A DNA stretch of 64,000 nt from Methanobacteriota archaeon (GCA_016841265.1 JAENZL010000016.1:8051-72050); one strand, 5' to 3'. Positions 27,729 through 36,761 are shown, numbered from the stretch's first letter. Numbers and translations: made by a program. Notes: a model not told the origin generated them from the sequence alone.

Positions 27729-28502
27729 TAAAGATACCCCTCTTAAATTCAAGAATTTCCATAATCCGGAATTCAGTTCAACCATCCGTTCAGGCACATT
27801 TTCATCCTCTTTTTACAGCTTCATATTTAAAAGAACTCTATTTTTTCAGCCCTTTTTCAAAAGCTCCTCTTTCTTCAGCTCACATTTCAAACCCCAAAAT
27901 TATCGGTTCCGCAGACTAAATCAAATTGCGGGCGGCCACCCCTCCTTAAACAGGCTGTCTGATAATTACGGATAGTAATAATTGAAATCCTTTTTTTTCG
28001 ATTTAAAGGTTCTAAAGACCTTATTTTTCACATGTTTTTGCCCTGGAATTGAATTGTCGGACAGCCTCTGAAGATCGGGGCATTCGTGACCCTCCGCACT
28101 CCCGTAGTAATAAATTCATAAAGAATATAAATAAATACATTGATCCTAAAGATATTAAGCAGGGGAAATTAAAGCCCGGAAAAACGGAACTTTCCGGCAC
28201 AACCTTTTTACAGAAAGCCATCAAGGGACATAAGGAAAACGAACCTGAAGACCCACAATATATTAAGAAAATATACATAAAACCCCGGTTCGTAAAAAGA
28301 ATTCGCCGGCAATCAGACATTACAGATGGAGAGGGGGATGATACCGGACCAGAGATTAGCCAGCGCATATCTTAGTGGGAACTGTAGAGCCGTATTGGAA
28401 AACCGGACTGGAAAACCAGATAATGGCAAAAACACTGAAAAACGGGAAGGCAGGAAGATCCTCACGACTTTAAAGGCACTCATACGAGCCAGTCATACTA
28501 AT
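27729..28502. other. long leader/promoter region of the methylamine cluster
   Basis: No gene; short frames at 28049-28541 lack coding character. T-rich to about 28030, then a TATA-like aatataaataaatac at 28124-28138 on the plus strand. If that is the mtbC promoter, the 5' leader would be about 480 bases. Long untranslated leaders are established for Methanosarcina methanol methyltransferase operons (mtaCB), so this is plausible. Confidence 0.45.
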
Positions 28503-28596
28503 CCAGTAAGACATCTAAATGAGGCGCCACTGAGCCAGTAAGATATCTGAGTGAGGATCAATGAGCCAGTAAGGCATCTAAGTGAGGCATACTGAA
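28503..28596 (+). repeat. 31-32-bp direct repeat, three copies, in mtbC leader
   Basis: Three imperfect copies beginning ccagtaag (28503, 28535, 28566), each containing atctaaatgagg or atctgagtgagg and ending in ctgag/atgag. A further ccagtcat lies just before. The array ends 50 bases before the mtbC ATG. Confidence 0.85.
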
Positions 28597-28647
28597 CCAT
28601 TGAGGCATTCCTGCCCGAATGATATCAGCCTGAAAGGGGGGTTTAAA

Positions 28648-29298
28648 ATGGCAAGCAAAGAAGAACTAATTCAGGAACTTACAGATGCAATCATATCCTG
28701 CAAAAAAGACAGGGTACTTGAGGCCGTAGAAAAGGCAAAAGGGGTGATGGAACCGTCCGAGATTATCGAAAAAGGGCTTGCAGCCGGAATGAACGAGGTA
28801 GGTACCCTTTTTGAGAGGGGAAAACTCTTTTTGCCACACGTTATGATGGCCGCAGATGCCATGACAGCAGGAGTTCAGGTCCTTGAGGCCGAAATGCCGG
28901 CAGGGGAACAGAAAAAGAAAATGGGGGTCATCGTGAACGGGACTGTGGAAGGAGACGTACACGACATAGGGAAATCGATTGTTTCAACGATGCTCCAATC
29001 CGCAGGTTTCGAAGTGCATGACATCGGTCGGGATGTCCCGATCCGGGATTTTGTGAACAAAGCAAAAGAAGTGAATGCTGACATGATAGGACTTTCTGCC
29101 CTTATGACCACTACCCTGCCGGGACAGAAAGAAGTTATAGAGCTCCTCAAGGAAGAAGGAATGAGAGACAGGGTAAAAGTCATGGTAGGGGGGGCCCCTG
29201 CAACCCAGGCCTGGGCTGACAAAATAAGCGCAGACTGTTATGCAGAAAACGCAAGTGAAGCCGTTGCAAAAGCAAAGGAGCTCATAGTCAAGAAGTAA
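28648..29298 (+). CDS. mtbC: dimethylamine corrinoid protein
   Basis: Carries the methyl group from dimethylamine on a Co(I)/Co(III) cobamide to the methylcobamide:CoM methyltransferase. The 216-residue protein has a helical cap (residues 1-90) and a Rossmann-like B12 domain with the cobalt-ligand motif EGDVHDIGK (His105), then GLSALM and VMVGGAP. It lies directly before mtbB, which marks it as the dimethylamine form. The ATG follows a purine-rich GGGGGG site. It resembles mttC 3 kb away throughout, indicating an old duplication. Confidence 0.96.
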   Translation: MASKEELIQELTDAIISCKKDRVLEAVEKAKGVMEPSEIIEKGLAAGMNEVGTLFERGKLFLPHVMMAADAMTAGVQVLEAEMPAGEQKKKMGVIVNGTVEGDVHDIGKSIVSTMLQSAGFEVHDIGRDVPIRDFVNKAKEVNADMIGLSALMTTTLPGQKEVIELLKEEGMRDRVKVMVGGAPATQAWADKISADCYAENASEAVAKAKELIVKK

Positions 29299-29331
29299 TG
29301 AACCTTATTTTTAAAAAGGAGGTGAAAGAAA

Positions 29332-30735
29332 ATGGCAACGGAATATGCTTTGAGAATGGGAGACGGAAAGAGGATCTTCCTGAGTAAAGAAAAGATTCTG
29401 GAGGAGCTTGAAGCTGGGTCTGCTGATGCTGCAGATCTGGGAGAAATTCCCACCCTTTCCGGGAATGAAATCGACAAGGTCGCAGAAATCCTGATGATGC
29501 CAGGAAAAACCGTAAGTGTGGAACAGGGGATGGAAGTGCCTGTTACCCATGACATCGGGACCCTCAGGATCGACGGGGACCAGGGCAACAGCGGCGTGGG
29601 TATTCCCTCCAGTCGCCTGGTGGGCTGCATGATGCACGAGAGGGCTTTTGGGGCCGACACCATGGAACTGGGGCACATCGACTACAGTTACAAGCCGGTA
29701 AAGCCTGTTATCTCAAACGAGTGCCAGGCAATGGAAGTCTGCCAGCAGAACATGATCGTGCCGCTCTTCTACGGAGCAATGCCGAACATGGGGCTCTACT
29801 ACACTCCTGACGGCCCATTCGAAAACCCCGGAGACCTCATGAAGGCTTTCAAGATTCAGGAAGCCTGGGATTCCATGGAACATTCCGCGGAGCACCTCAC
29901 CAGGGACACCATCTGGATCATGCAGAAGCTCATGGCAAGCGGGTCCGACGGTGTGAACTTCGATACCATCGGGGCAGCAGGAGACGGAGACTTCTTCGGG
30001 TCCCTTCACGCAATCGAAGCTCTCCGGAAGGAATTCCCGAACATCTACATCGAAGCAGGAATGGCAGGAGAATGCGTTCTCGGGATGCATGGGGAACTTA
30101 AGTATGACGGCACAACCCTTGCAGGGCTCTGGCCGCACCAGCAGGCACCTCTTGCCGCAAAGGCGGGAGCAAGCGTCTTCGGGCCTGTATGCAACACCAA
30201 TACCAGCAAGACATCTCCCTGGAATCTGGGCCGCGCAGTCACCTTCATGAAGGCAGCTGTGAAAGCTTCCACAATCCCCTGCCACGTGGACATGGGTATG
30301 GGTGTGGGTGGAATCCCGATGCTCGAAACTCCCCCCATCGATGCGGTTACCAGGGCCAGCAAGGCAATGGTCGAGATTGCCGGCGTAGACGGCATATAGA
30401 TCGGAGTCGGCGACCCGATGGGTATGCCGATTTCCCACATCATGGCTTCCGGGATGACCGGGATCAGAGCAGCAGGAGACCTTGTAGCAAGGATGGAGTT
30501 CTCAAAGAAGATGAGAATCGGCGAAGCCAAGGAATACGTCGCAAAGAAGCTTGGCGTTGAATCCATGGACCTGTCGGACGAGCACGTCATGCGAGAACTC
30601 CGTGAAGAACTTGACATCGGCGTAATCACCTCCGTGGCAGGCGCAGCAAAAGGCATCGCCGCAAAAATGAACATCGAGAAACTGCTCGATACAAAGATAA
30701 ACTCCTGTGATCTCTTCAGAAAACAGATCGCATAA
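29332..30735 (+). CDS. mtbB: dimethylamine:corrinoid methyltransferase, pyrrolysine-containing
   Basis: Transfers a methyl group from dimethylamine to MtbC. The reading frame is interrupted only by TAG at 30397-30399 (codon 356) and continues in frame to TAA at 30735, giving 467 residues, the known MtbB length with pyrrolysine at 356. Flanking residues (VEIAGVDGI before, [15 protein letters not shown] after) are conserved MtbB sequence, so TAG is a sense codon here. A good AGGAGGTG site precedes the ATG. It follows mtbC by 33 bases. Confidence 0.98.
30397..30399 (+). other. in-frame amber codon (pyrrolysine 356 of MtbB)
   Basis: TAG in the mtbB frame with conserved coding sequence on both sides. 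In Methanosarcina UAG is decoded by tRNA-Pyl and PylS; the pyl genes are not in this window. Confidence 0.97.
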
Positions 30736-31099
30736 ATAGAAAAACTGAGAATTGTTTCCGGAAATAAATTCAAGAAAAAAATATAAGGAAAACATATATA
30801 CACGAATAGATAAAATAAAAATAGAGCAAGTATTATAAAAATTCCCGATGAAATTCGGGAAAAAGGGGCAAATCCGTAAAGGGAAGTGGGATTCCGTTGA
30901 AAAGCTCCACAGGTTCTCCTGTACAATAACGTAAGTGGGGACCGAAGGAACTTTTTGAAAAATATAATTGATGCAAGTAGCTTAGGCTATACAATCCATG
31001 GCTATACAATCCATGGCCATACAATCCAGAGACTTGCCCTATAGCAGATGAGAACCGAATGGAAATAAGAAGAAAATCCGATGAAAAAGGAGAGAGAAA
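30736..31099 (+). promoter_or_regulatory. mtbB-mttB intergenic region with hairpin and triplicated 15-mer
   Basis: Contains a perfect hairpin TTCCCGA-tgaaat-TCGGGAA (30842-30861) and three copies of a 15-mer: ctatacaatccatgg at 30987-31001 and 31002-31016, and the variant ccatacaatccagag at 31017-31031. A TATA-like aacatatatacacg lies at 30788-30801. This suggests that mttB has its own promoter or a processing site, so the two halves of the cluster may be separable units. mttB is preceded by AAAGGAGAGAG. Confidence 0.55.
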
Positions 31100-32587
31100 A
31101 TGGCACAATGTAACGCATTTGCAGGATTCGATTATCTTGAGGGCGTAGAACTGAACCTCTTTACCACAGACGAGCTCAAGGCAATCCACTACGCCACAAT
31201 GGAAGTCTTAATGAATCCGGGTATTCAGGTCTCGGACCCGGAAGCCAGGAAGCTATTCAAGGAAAACGGCTGTGAGGTCAATGAGAAGACCCAGGTCGTT
31301 AAAATTCCGGAATACCTGGTAAGAAGGGCACTTCAGCTCGCACCGTCAAGGTTCGTGCTCTGGGGGCGCAACAAGAAGTACAACACTGTCCAGGAAGCAG
31401 GAGGAAAGGTACACTGGACCTGCTTTGGGACAGGGGTCAAGATGTGCCGGTACCAGGACGGGAAATACGTAACCGTGGACTCCGTGGAACAGGACATTGC
31501 AGATATCGCAAAACTCTGTGACTGGGCAGAAAACATCGACTACTACTCCCTGCCGGTTTCGGCGAGGGACTGGGCAGGCAAAGGAGCCCAGGACGTCCAC
31601 GAGACATTCACCCCGCTGACCAACACCCAGAAACACTTCCACCACATCGACCCCGTGGGAGAGAACGTGGAGTACTACTGGGACATTGCAAAAGCCTTCT
31701 ACGGCGGGGACGAAGAGGAAGCCAGGAGAAAACCGATCTTCTCCATGCTACTTTGCCCGACTAGCCCGCTTGAACTCAGCGTCAACGCCTGCCAGGTCAT
31801 CATCAAGGGTGCCCGTCTGGGAATCCCGGTAAACGTCCTGAGTATGGCAATGTCCGGAGGGTCATCTCCTGTCTACCTTGCAGGGACACTTGTGACCCAC
31901 AACGCCGAAGTCCTTTCCGGAATCGTGCTTGCCCAGCTCACAGTGCCCGGGTCAGCCGTCTGGTACGGAAGTTCCACCACAACCTTCGACCTGAAGAAAG
32001 GTACTGCACCTGTCGGATCTCCCGAACTTGGCCTGATCAGTGGAGCTGTCGCAAAACTCGCACAGTTCTACGGTCTTCCTGCATTCGTGGCAGGCACCTA
32101 GTCTGACGCCAAGGTCCCGGACGACCAGGCAGGGCACGAAAAGACCATGACATGTCTCCTCCCAGCCCTTGCAGGTGCAAACACCCTCTACGGTGCCGGG
32201 ATGCTTGAACTCGGTATGACATTCTCCATGGAACAGCTGGTAATTGACAACGACATCATCAAGATGACAAAGAAAGCAATGCAGGGAATCCCTGTCAACA
32301 CCGAGACCCTTGCAGTCGAGTCCATCCAGAAGGTAGGCATCGGAAACAACTTCCTGGCCCTCAAGCAGACAAGAATACTTGTGGACTACCCGTCCGACCC
32401 GATGATCATTGACAGGCAGATGTTTGGGGACTGGGAACACGCAGGTTCCAAGGACCTGGCAGCCGTGGCAAACGAGAAGGTGATGGATGTCATGAAACAC
32501 CACGAGGTCCCGCCAATCGACGCCGACATCCTCAAGGACATGAAGGCAGTCGTGGACAGAGCTGACAAGGCTTTCAGGGAGGGATAA
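31100..32587 (+). CDS. mttB: trimethylamine:corrinoid methyltransferase, pyrrolysine-containing
   Basis: Transfers a methyl group from trimethylamine to MttC. The frame is broken only by TAG at 32099-32101 (codon 334) and runs on to TAA at 32587, giving 495 residues, the known MttB length with pyrrolysine at 334. Sequence on both sides ([11 protein letters not shown] before, [16 protein letters not shown] after) is typical MttB. Strong AAAGGAG ribosome site. mttC begins two bases after its stop. Confidence 0.98.
32099..32101 (+). other. in-frame amber codon (pyrrolysine 334 of MttB)
   Basis: TAG within the conserved active-site region of MttB, read as pyrrolysine; coding continues for 161 more residues. 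Confidence 0.97.
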
Positions 32588-32589
32588 AA

Positions 32590-33243
32590 ATGGCAAGCAA
32601 AGAAGAAATCATCGCCAAAGCAAAAGAAGCAATTACCGAATATGACGAGGAAATGGCAGAAGAAGCCGCAAACGAAGCCCTTAAAGAAGGAATAGACCCT
32701 GTGGAAATCATCGAGCACGGCTTTACGGAAGGCATGCAGGAAGTAGGAGAGCAGTTCGAACAGGGGACAGTTTTCCTTCCCCACGTGCTTGCTGCAGCCG
32801 AGGCAATGAAAGCAGGAATCGAGGTTATGAAGCCGGAAATGGAGCGCCGGAAATCCAAAACCGAAAAGAAAGGAACAATCGTCATCGGAACCATCGAAGG
32901 GGACATCCACTCAATAGGAAAGGACATCGTTGCTTCCATGCTCAACATTGCAGGCTTTGAAGTGGTCGATCTCGGAAGAGACGTGCCCATCAAGACCTTC
33001 ATTGAAAAGGCAAAGGAACTCAAACCTGAATTCGTTGCGAGCTCTGCCCTCATGACCACAACCATGGTTAACCAGATCCAGATCGAGGAACAGCTCAAAG
33101 AAGCAGGCATCCGCGACCAGGTAAGGACAATGGTAGGGGGGGCTCCGGTTACCCAGGATTGGGCTGACAAGATAGGGTCCAACATCTATGGGGAAAATGC
33201 CACTGATGCGGTAAACAAAATAAAAGCAGCACTTGGAGTCTAA
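32590..33243 (+). CDS. mttC: trimethylamine corrinoid protein
   Basis: Corrinoid partner of MttB, 217 residues. The B12-binding signature is EGDIHSIGK (His107 as lower cobalt ligand), with SSALM and MVGGAP downstream, after an N-terminal helical bundle. It starts two bases after mttB, so the pair is coupled. It is paralogous to mtbC. The following 164-base gap to mttP holds a nested inverted repeat. Confidence 0.97.
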   Translation: MASKEEIIAKAKEAITEYDEEMAEEAANEALKEGIDPVEIIEHGFTEGMQEVGEQFEQGTVFLPHVLAAAEAMKAGIEVMKPEMERRKSKTEKKGTIVIGTIEGDIHSIGKDIVASMLNIAGFEVVDLGRDVPIKTFIEKAKELKPEFVASSALMTTTMVNQIQIEEQLKEAGIRDQVRTMVGGAPVTQDWADKIGSNIYGENATDAVNKIKAALGV

Positions 33244-33277
33244 AAGGTTAAAGAGCGGAAAGTTCCGGGAAAATTCA

Positions 33278-33321
33278 GGGCAATTCAAGGCTGGCTCCGG
33301 TGGAGCATTCGGGAATTGCCC
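33278..33321 (+). promoter_or_regulatory. nested hairpin between mttC and mttP
   Basis: Outer arms GGGCAATTC (33278-33286) and GAATTGCCC (33313-33321) are perfectly complementary, and inside them GCTCC (33294-33298) pairs with GGAGC (33302-33306) around a 3-base loop. The downstream sequence repeats cccggggcat twice (33320-33330 and 33363-33372). No T tract follows directly, so an RNA processing or stabilising element is more likely than a terminator. Confidence 0.65.
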
Positions 33322-33407
33322 CCGGGGCATCCTGCCCTGAAAGAATCAGGTCATGAAAACGGCCCGGGGCATAAAAATAAATAAGGTCATAAAAGGGAGG
33401 AGTTGGA

Positions 33408-34454
33408 GTGGATCTGAAAGCTTTGAAAAAGCAGGAAAGCAAACGAAAAATCAGTAAAGGGTATATGTGGGCCCTTTTCTGTGCCGTATTCTGGGGAATC
33501 TGGTATCTGCCGGGCACTGTTGTCTGGGTGCTGAACCCCTTTGACGAAATGTACGGAGTCATTGCAGAGACAAACGGAGACGCAGTATCCCTGGTTGTAA
33601 CTGCAGTCCTGATTACCGCATTTAATGCGCTTACGGTTATGCTTGCCCTCATGGTCTGGAATGGGGTGCTGCAAAAATTCGGGGAACTGGGCCGTACACT
33701 AAAAGAGTTCAATCCCTGTTCCAAGTGGTTTTTCCTTGCCTCGATCTTCGGGGGACCGGTTGCGATTCTCGGGTCCTTTATGGCAATGGGATTTATCGGC
33801 GGCGCATTTGCCGCGGTTGCTGCCCTTCTCTATCCTGTGATCGGGTCCGTGCTTGCATATTACTGGTACGGGGAAAAAATTACAAAGAGAGCTGCAATCG
33901 GGATTTTAGTTATTATTCTTGGAGGAATTACCATCTTTGGCGGCGGGCTCATTACCGAGCTTGGTGCAGGAGAAGTGCCCTGGATCGGATACCTCGGCGG
34001 ACTGATGGCAGCTGCCGGCTGGGGAATTGAAGGCGCAATCGCAGGTAAGGGACTTGACATTGCCGAGCCTGATGTGGGACTGACCCTAAGGTTTGTTGGA
34101 GAAAACATTATCTGGTGGATCCTTATCGTGCCGATTCTGGCAATAGTTGGCTTCCCGATGTATTCCTTTGCATTCCAGGCCTTTGAGCCTCTGACCCTGC
34201 TGGTCCTTATCTTTGCAGGGATTACCTTTGGTTTCTGTTATGTCTGCTGGTACAAGTCATTCCCCCTGATAGGGGTAGGAAGAGGGCAGGGGATAGGAAA
34301 CCTCTACGGACTCTGTGCTATTATCTTCATCTTCCTCTTCTTCGGGGATGTGCCCCAGTGGACAATCCTGCTTGGAGGTGCGCTCTGTGTTGCCGGGAGT
34401 TTTATCATGTTCACGGAAGAAGCCGGAGAACTCGAAACCCTGAGAGGTGAGTGA
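33408..34454 (+). CDS. mttP: trimethylamine permease
   Basis: Integral-membrane protein of 348 residues with about ten hydrophobic segments, in the drug/metabolite-transporter-like (EamA-related) fold; placed after mttBC it corresponds to MttP of Methanosarcina, the proposed trimethylamine importer. It starts with GTG behind GGGAGGAG. The stop is followed one base later by the ATG of the next gene, so the downstream small gene is tightly linked. Transport activity is inferred from context. Confidence 0.9.
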   Translation: MDLKALKKQESKRKISKGYMWALFCAVFWGIWYLPGTVVWVLNPFDEMYGVIAETNGDAVSLVVTAVLITAFNALTVMLALMVWNGVLQKFGELGRTLKEFNPCSKWFFLASIFGGPVAILGSFMAMGFIGGAFAAVAALLYPVIGSVLAYYWYGEKITKRAAIGILVIILGGITIFGGGLITELGAGEVPWIGYLGGLMAAAGWGIEGAIAGKGLDIAEPDVGLTLRFVGENIIWWILIVPILAIVGFPMYSFAFQAFEPLTLLVLIFAGITFGFCYVCWYKSFPLIGVGRGQGIGNLYGLCAIIFIFLFFGDVPQWTILLGGALCVAGSFIMFTEEAGELETLRGE

Positions 34455-34455
34455 G

Positions 34456-34749
34456 ATGGGAAACCGGCCGTTAAAATTCAGGATTCTGGAACTTTACCTG
34501 GACGAAAAAGAACACTGGAACTATGAGATAGTTTCAAAGATAATGGAAGAGTACGGGATGAAGGGAGATTACCACAGGGACAGCATCAACTTCGATATCA
34601 TCGAGCTGGCTTCCGGCGGAATGTTGAAAGACGTCGAACAAAAAGTGGATGAAGAGGGGATCTACAAGAAAGGTTTCCTTCTGCACAAATACGTAATCAC
34701 GGATTTCGGGAAAGTCCGGGGTTCGGACGCATGTCTGAGATATGTGTAA
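34456..34749 (+). CDS. small winged-helix-like protein linked to mttP
   Basis: The 97-residue product is predicted to be a small basic/acidic helix-turn-helix-like protein: RILELYLDEKEHWNYEIVSK reads as the first helices, then a segment with hydrophobic periodicity (HRDSINFDIIELASGGMLKDV) and a beta wing (GFLLHKYVITDFGK). The ATG at 34456 has GAGGTGA five bases upstream, within the mttP end; a GTG at 34447 is less likely. Its link to the methylamine transporter suggests a regulator or accessory factor, but I do not know a characterised homologue and give no symbol. Confidence 0.75.
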   Translation: MGNRPLKFRILELYLDEKEHWNYEIVSKIMEEYGMKGDYHRDSINFDIIELASGGMLKDVEQKVDEEGIYKKGFLLHKYVITDFGKVRGSDACLRYV

Positions 34750-34770
34750 AAGTGAAACAGAGGAGTTAAT

Positions 34771-34920
34771 ATGGTACAAACAGAAGCCGCAATGGAAGCC
34801 TACAATGCCTACTGGGCAAATTCCTTCATACCTGCAGGGGACATCATGTGGATGGTCCTGATCCTGATCCTGGCAGTGGTTGCGCTCTGGCAGGCCAGGA
34901 CCTTTGTGTCCCAGTTCTGA
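34771..34920 (+). CDS. 49-residue single-helix membrane protein at the end of the methylamine cluster
   Basis: A small gene with an excellent AGGAG ribosome site six bases before its ATG. The product begins MVQTEAAMEAYNAYWANSF, then has one membrane helix (IMWMVLILILAVVALW, about residues 26-41) and a short basic end. It follows the winged-helix-like gene by 21 bases on the same strand. A one-helix protein beside a permease may be a small transporter subunit or stabiliser. No homologue recalled; existence is well supported by signal and position, function is inferred. Confidence 0.8.
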   Translation: MVQTEAAMEAYNAYWANSFIPAGDIMWMVLILILAVVALWQARTFVSQF

Positions 34921-35233
34921 GCATTCGACAAAGTTCCGGGCTTCCGGTAAAGGACTAAGCCTTAGGGGAAGTTCGGAGCTTTCGGGAAAGTTCTAAGCCT
35001 TAGGGAAAGTTCGGAGCTTTCGGGGAATTTTTGAGCTTTCGGATAAAAATAAAAAAGTATTGAAGGCACTTCCGCCCACTCCTTAAGAAAAATACCGCAG
35101 GGAAGAGTACTCTCAAGAATGAAGAGCCTGTTGTTCCCCCACCCCTGGCAAAGCGGAGTTTATGCCCTAAAGGAAATGCGGACAGAGGGAGGCACGGGCT
35201 GCATATGAAAAATGCATACAATTTGCAGAAAAT
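34921..35233. other. spacer after the methylamine cluster with 38-bp repeat
   Basis: Contains two 38-bp direct copies (34955-34992, 34993-35030) of ctaagccttaggg followed by aagttcggagctttcggg, with partial copies on each side. Each copy holds the dyad ctaagcCTTAG. The rest (35045-35233) shows no gene. Likely the 3' end of the methylamine transcript and the end of the convergent ArcS-like gene. Confidence 0.7.
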
Positions 35234-35917
35234 TCACAGGAGATACCAGTCCGTATCGTCAACCGAGAGGTCTTCCCGGAGACCGACCTTTCTTTCGGGA
35301 AGCTTTAAAGCTTCTGCAATTGCATCGGAAAAATCCTGGAGGTACTCTTTGCAGGAGAGACTGTTGTAGATGAAGGATTTTTCGGGCTGGAGCATACTCC
35401 GGATTGTGGATTCTCTGGGGACCAGGGAAACTTCCACATCCACCATTTCCAGGGCTTTTTCCATGGCAGTCCGGAAATCCCCGATACAGTAAGCAATCCT
35501 GTGTCCGTAATTACTCCGGGTTTTTTCGAGATAACAGGCAAGCCTTTCACTTTCGAGTTTTATAAAATCCCTTTTGATCTGCGTCACGTTGCATTTTCCC
35601 ATCATGAATTTGTAGTGCATGAAAGGGTACTGCGTGTCAAGTTCCCTCGGGGCAACCCCGCAGGTCCCGAAAGTCACAATGTGCACATCCTCGGGTTTTG
35701 CAAGCCCGAAGATAATCCGGTCGAATTTTTTATGGGAGGGGCTTTCATGGTAAGGTTTCCTCTTTGCACAGGGAACAAAAATACAGATTTCCCTAAAAGG
35801 GGCTTCGTATTCGTTCAAAATCCACTCATTGGCCCTTACCATATCCGGATGGTAAATAATCCTCTCGTTATCAAGAGGCTCGGAAGAGCGTTCATCTTCA
35901 GGAATAATCGGCTTCAT
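35234..35917 (-). CDS. ArcS/TgtA-core-like (DUF5591-type) protein
   Basis: A 227-residue soluble protein containing FVPCAKRKPYHESPSHKKF, closely matching the PCS-x-KPY-x-SH motif of the core domain of archaeosine synthase ArcS and its relatives. Unlike full ArcS it has no visible PUA or TGT-like domain, so it is a stand-alone core. Conserved TFGTCGVAPRELDTQYPF also appears in this family. Role in tRNA modification is a family-based inference. The gene is divergent from a TrmB-like regulator; a perfect TATA-rich palindrome lies about 25-40 bases upstream. Confidence 0.78.
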   Translation of the reverse strand: MKPIIPEDERSSEPLDNERIIYHPDMVRANEWILNEYEAPFREICIFVPCAKRKPYHESPSHKKFDRIIFGLAKPEDVHIVTFGTCGVAPRELDTQYPFMHYKFMMGKCNVTQIKRDFIKLESERLACYLEKTRSNYGHRIAYCIGDFRTAMEKALEMVDVEVSLVPRESTIRSMLQPEKSFIYNSLSCKEYLQDFSDAIAEALKLPERKVGLREDLSVDDTDWYLL

Positions 35918-35940
35918 AACTTCCAGGGCTATTGATCAAA

Positions 35941-35959
35941 GAAATTATATATATAATTT
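35941..35959 (-). promoter_or_regulatory. TATA-rich palindromic promoter element of the ArcS-like gene
   Basis: The sequence aaattatatatataattt is a perfect 18-base palindrome. At this distance from the start (24-42 bases upstream of 35917 on the minus strand) it should contain the TATA box and imply a very short leader. Confidence 0.6.
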
Positions 35960-36190
35960 TGTGATTAGATGAAGATAGAGAATGTGAGCTTTTGTGCAAA
36001 CAGCGCAAAACAATAATATAATAAAAGAGCCTAAAAATGTTAACATAAATAAGTAAATAAATATATTCATCGCTAATGGTAATATAGCAATAAAATCAAT
36101 GCTTAAACAGATTCCTGAGCACAATATTAAATCAGTACCGGGGATGAAAACACAGAAAAAACTAAAAAAGGCAAACTTCTAAGTGGTCTT

Positions 36191-36592
36191 ATGGTAAATT
36201 CAATTCATGAGATGATAAGAGCAAGCTTCAGATGCGAGGACATGGTAAAATGTGTACTTGGTTTGAAGTCCCTTGACATCGATGCATACAAAGCCCTGCT
36301 CTCTTCCGGCCCCCTGACAGCCGAAAGCCTGGGTGAAATCCTTAACAGAGAAAGAAGCACTGCATACCGTTCCCTTCAAAACCTGATAGCCTGCGGTGTC
36401 GTTTACCGGGAAACCAGATCCATCGAAAGCGGAGGATACTATTACGAATACGTAGCAATCGAGCCCCAGGAAATGAAAACGATGGTCAAGAAAAACGTGG
36501 AGGAATGGTATGAACAGATGAACGATTTAATCGAAAAAATGGATGACAAAATGAACGTCCTCATCATGAGAATGGATGATGAGGAAGACTGA
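36191..36592 (+). CDS. TrmB-family transcriptional regulator, short form
   Basis: The 133-residue protein is a TrmB-type winged helix: LDIDAYKALLSSGPLTAESLGEIL, NRERSTAYRSLQNLIACGVVYRETR as recognition helix, then a C-terminal coiled-coil-like helix (EWYEQMNDLIEKMDDKMNVL) for dimerisation. It lacks the sugar-binding domain of long TrmB proteins. The upstream 270 bases are AT-rich, with the divergent ArcS-like gene on the other side. Targets unknown. Confidence 0.85.
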   Translation: MVNSIHEMIRASFRCEDMVKCVLGLKSLDIDAYKALLSSGPLTAESLGEILNRERSTAYRSLQNLIACGVVYRETRSIESGGYYYEYVAIEPQEMKTMVKKNVEEWYEQMNDLIEKMDDKMNVLIMRMDDEED

Positions 36593-36761
36593 TCCCGAAA
36601 ACTCCAACGAGGCATTTCAGGATACGCAGCCCGCAACAGTTTAAAGATATAATTATTCATAAACAGAAAGAAAAAAGGAATTTCAAGAAAGGAAAAAGAA
36701 AGGAAAGCCGCCAGAAAATAATTTTGGCAAGCCTGAAAAAGAATTCAGCTTCCTTTCACTG

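Noticed and set aside
28049-28541. Small open frames upstream of mtbC (108 and 71 codons)
   Set aside because: Poor codon character, no ribosome site, and overlap with leader repeats; more likely untranslated leader.
30397-32101. mtbB and mttB as pseudogenes split by nonsense codons
   Set aside because: Both breaks are TAG at the exact pyrrolysine positions, and the downstream halves remain perfectly conserved in frame.
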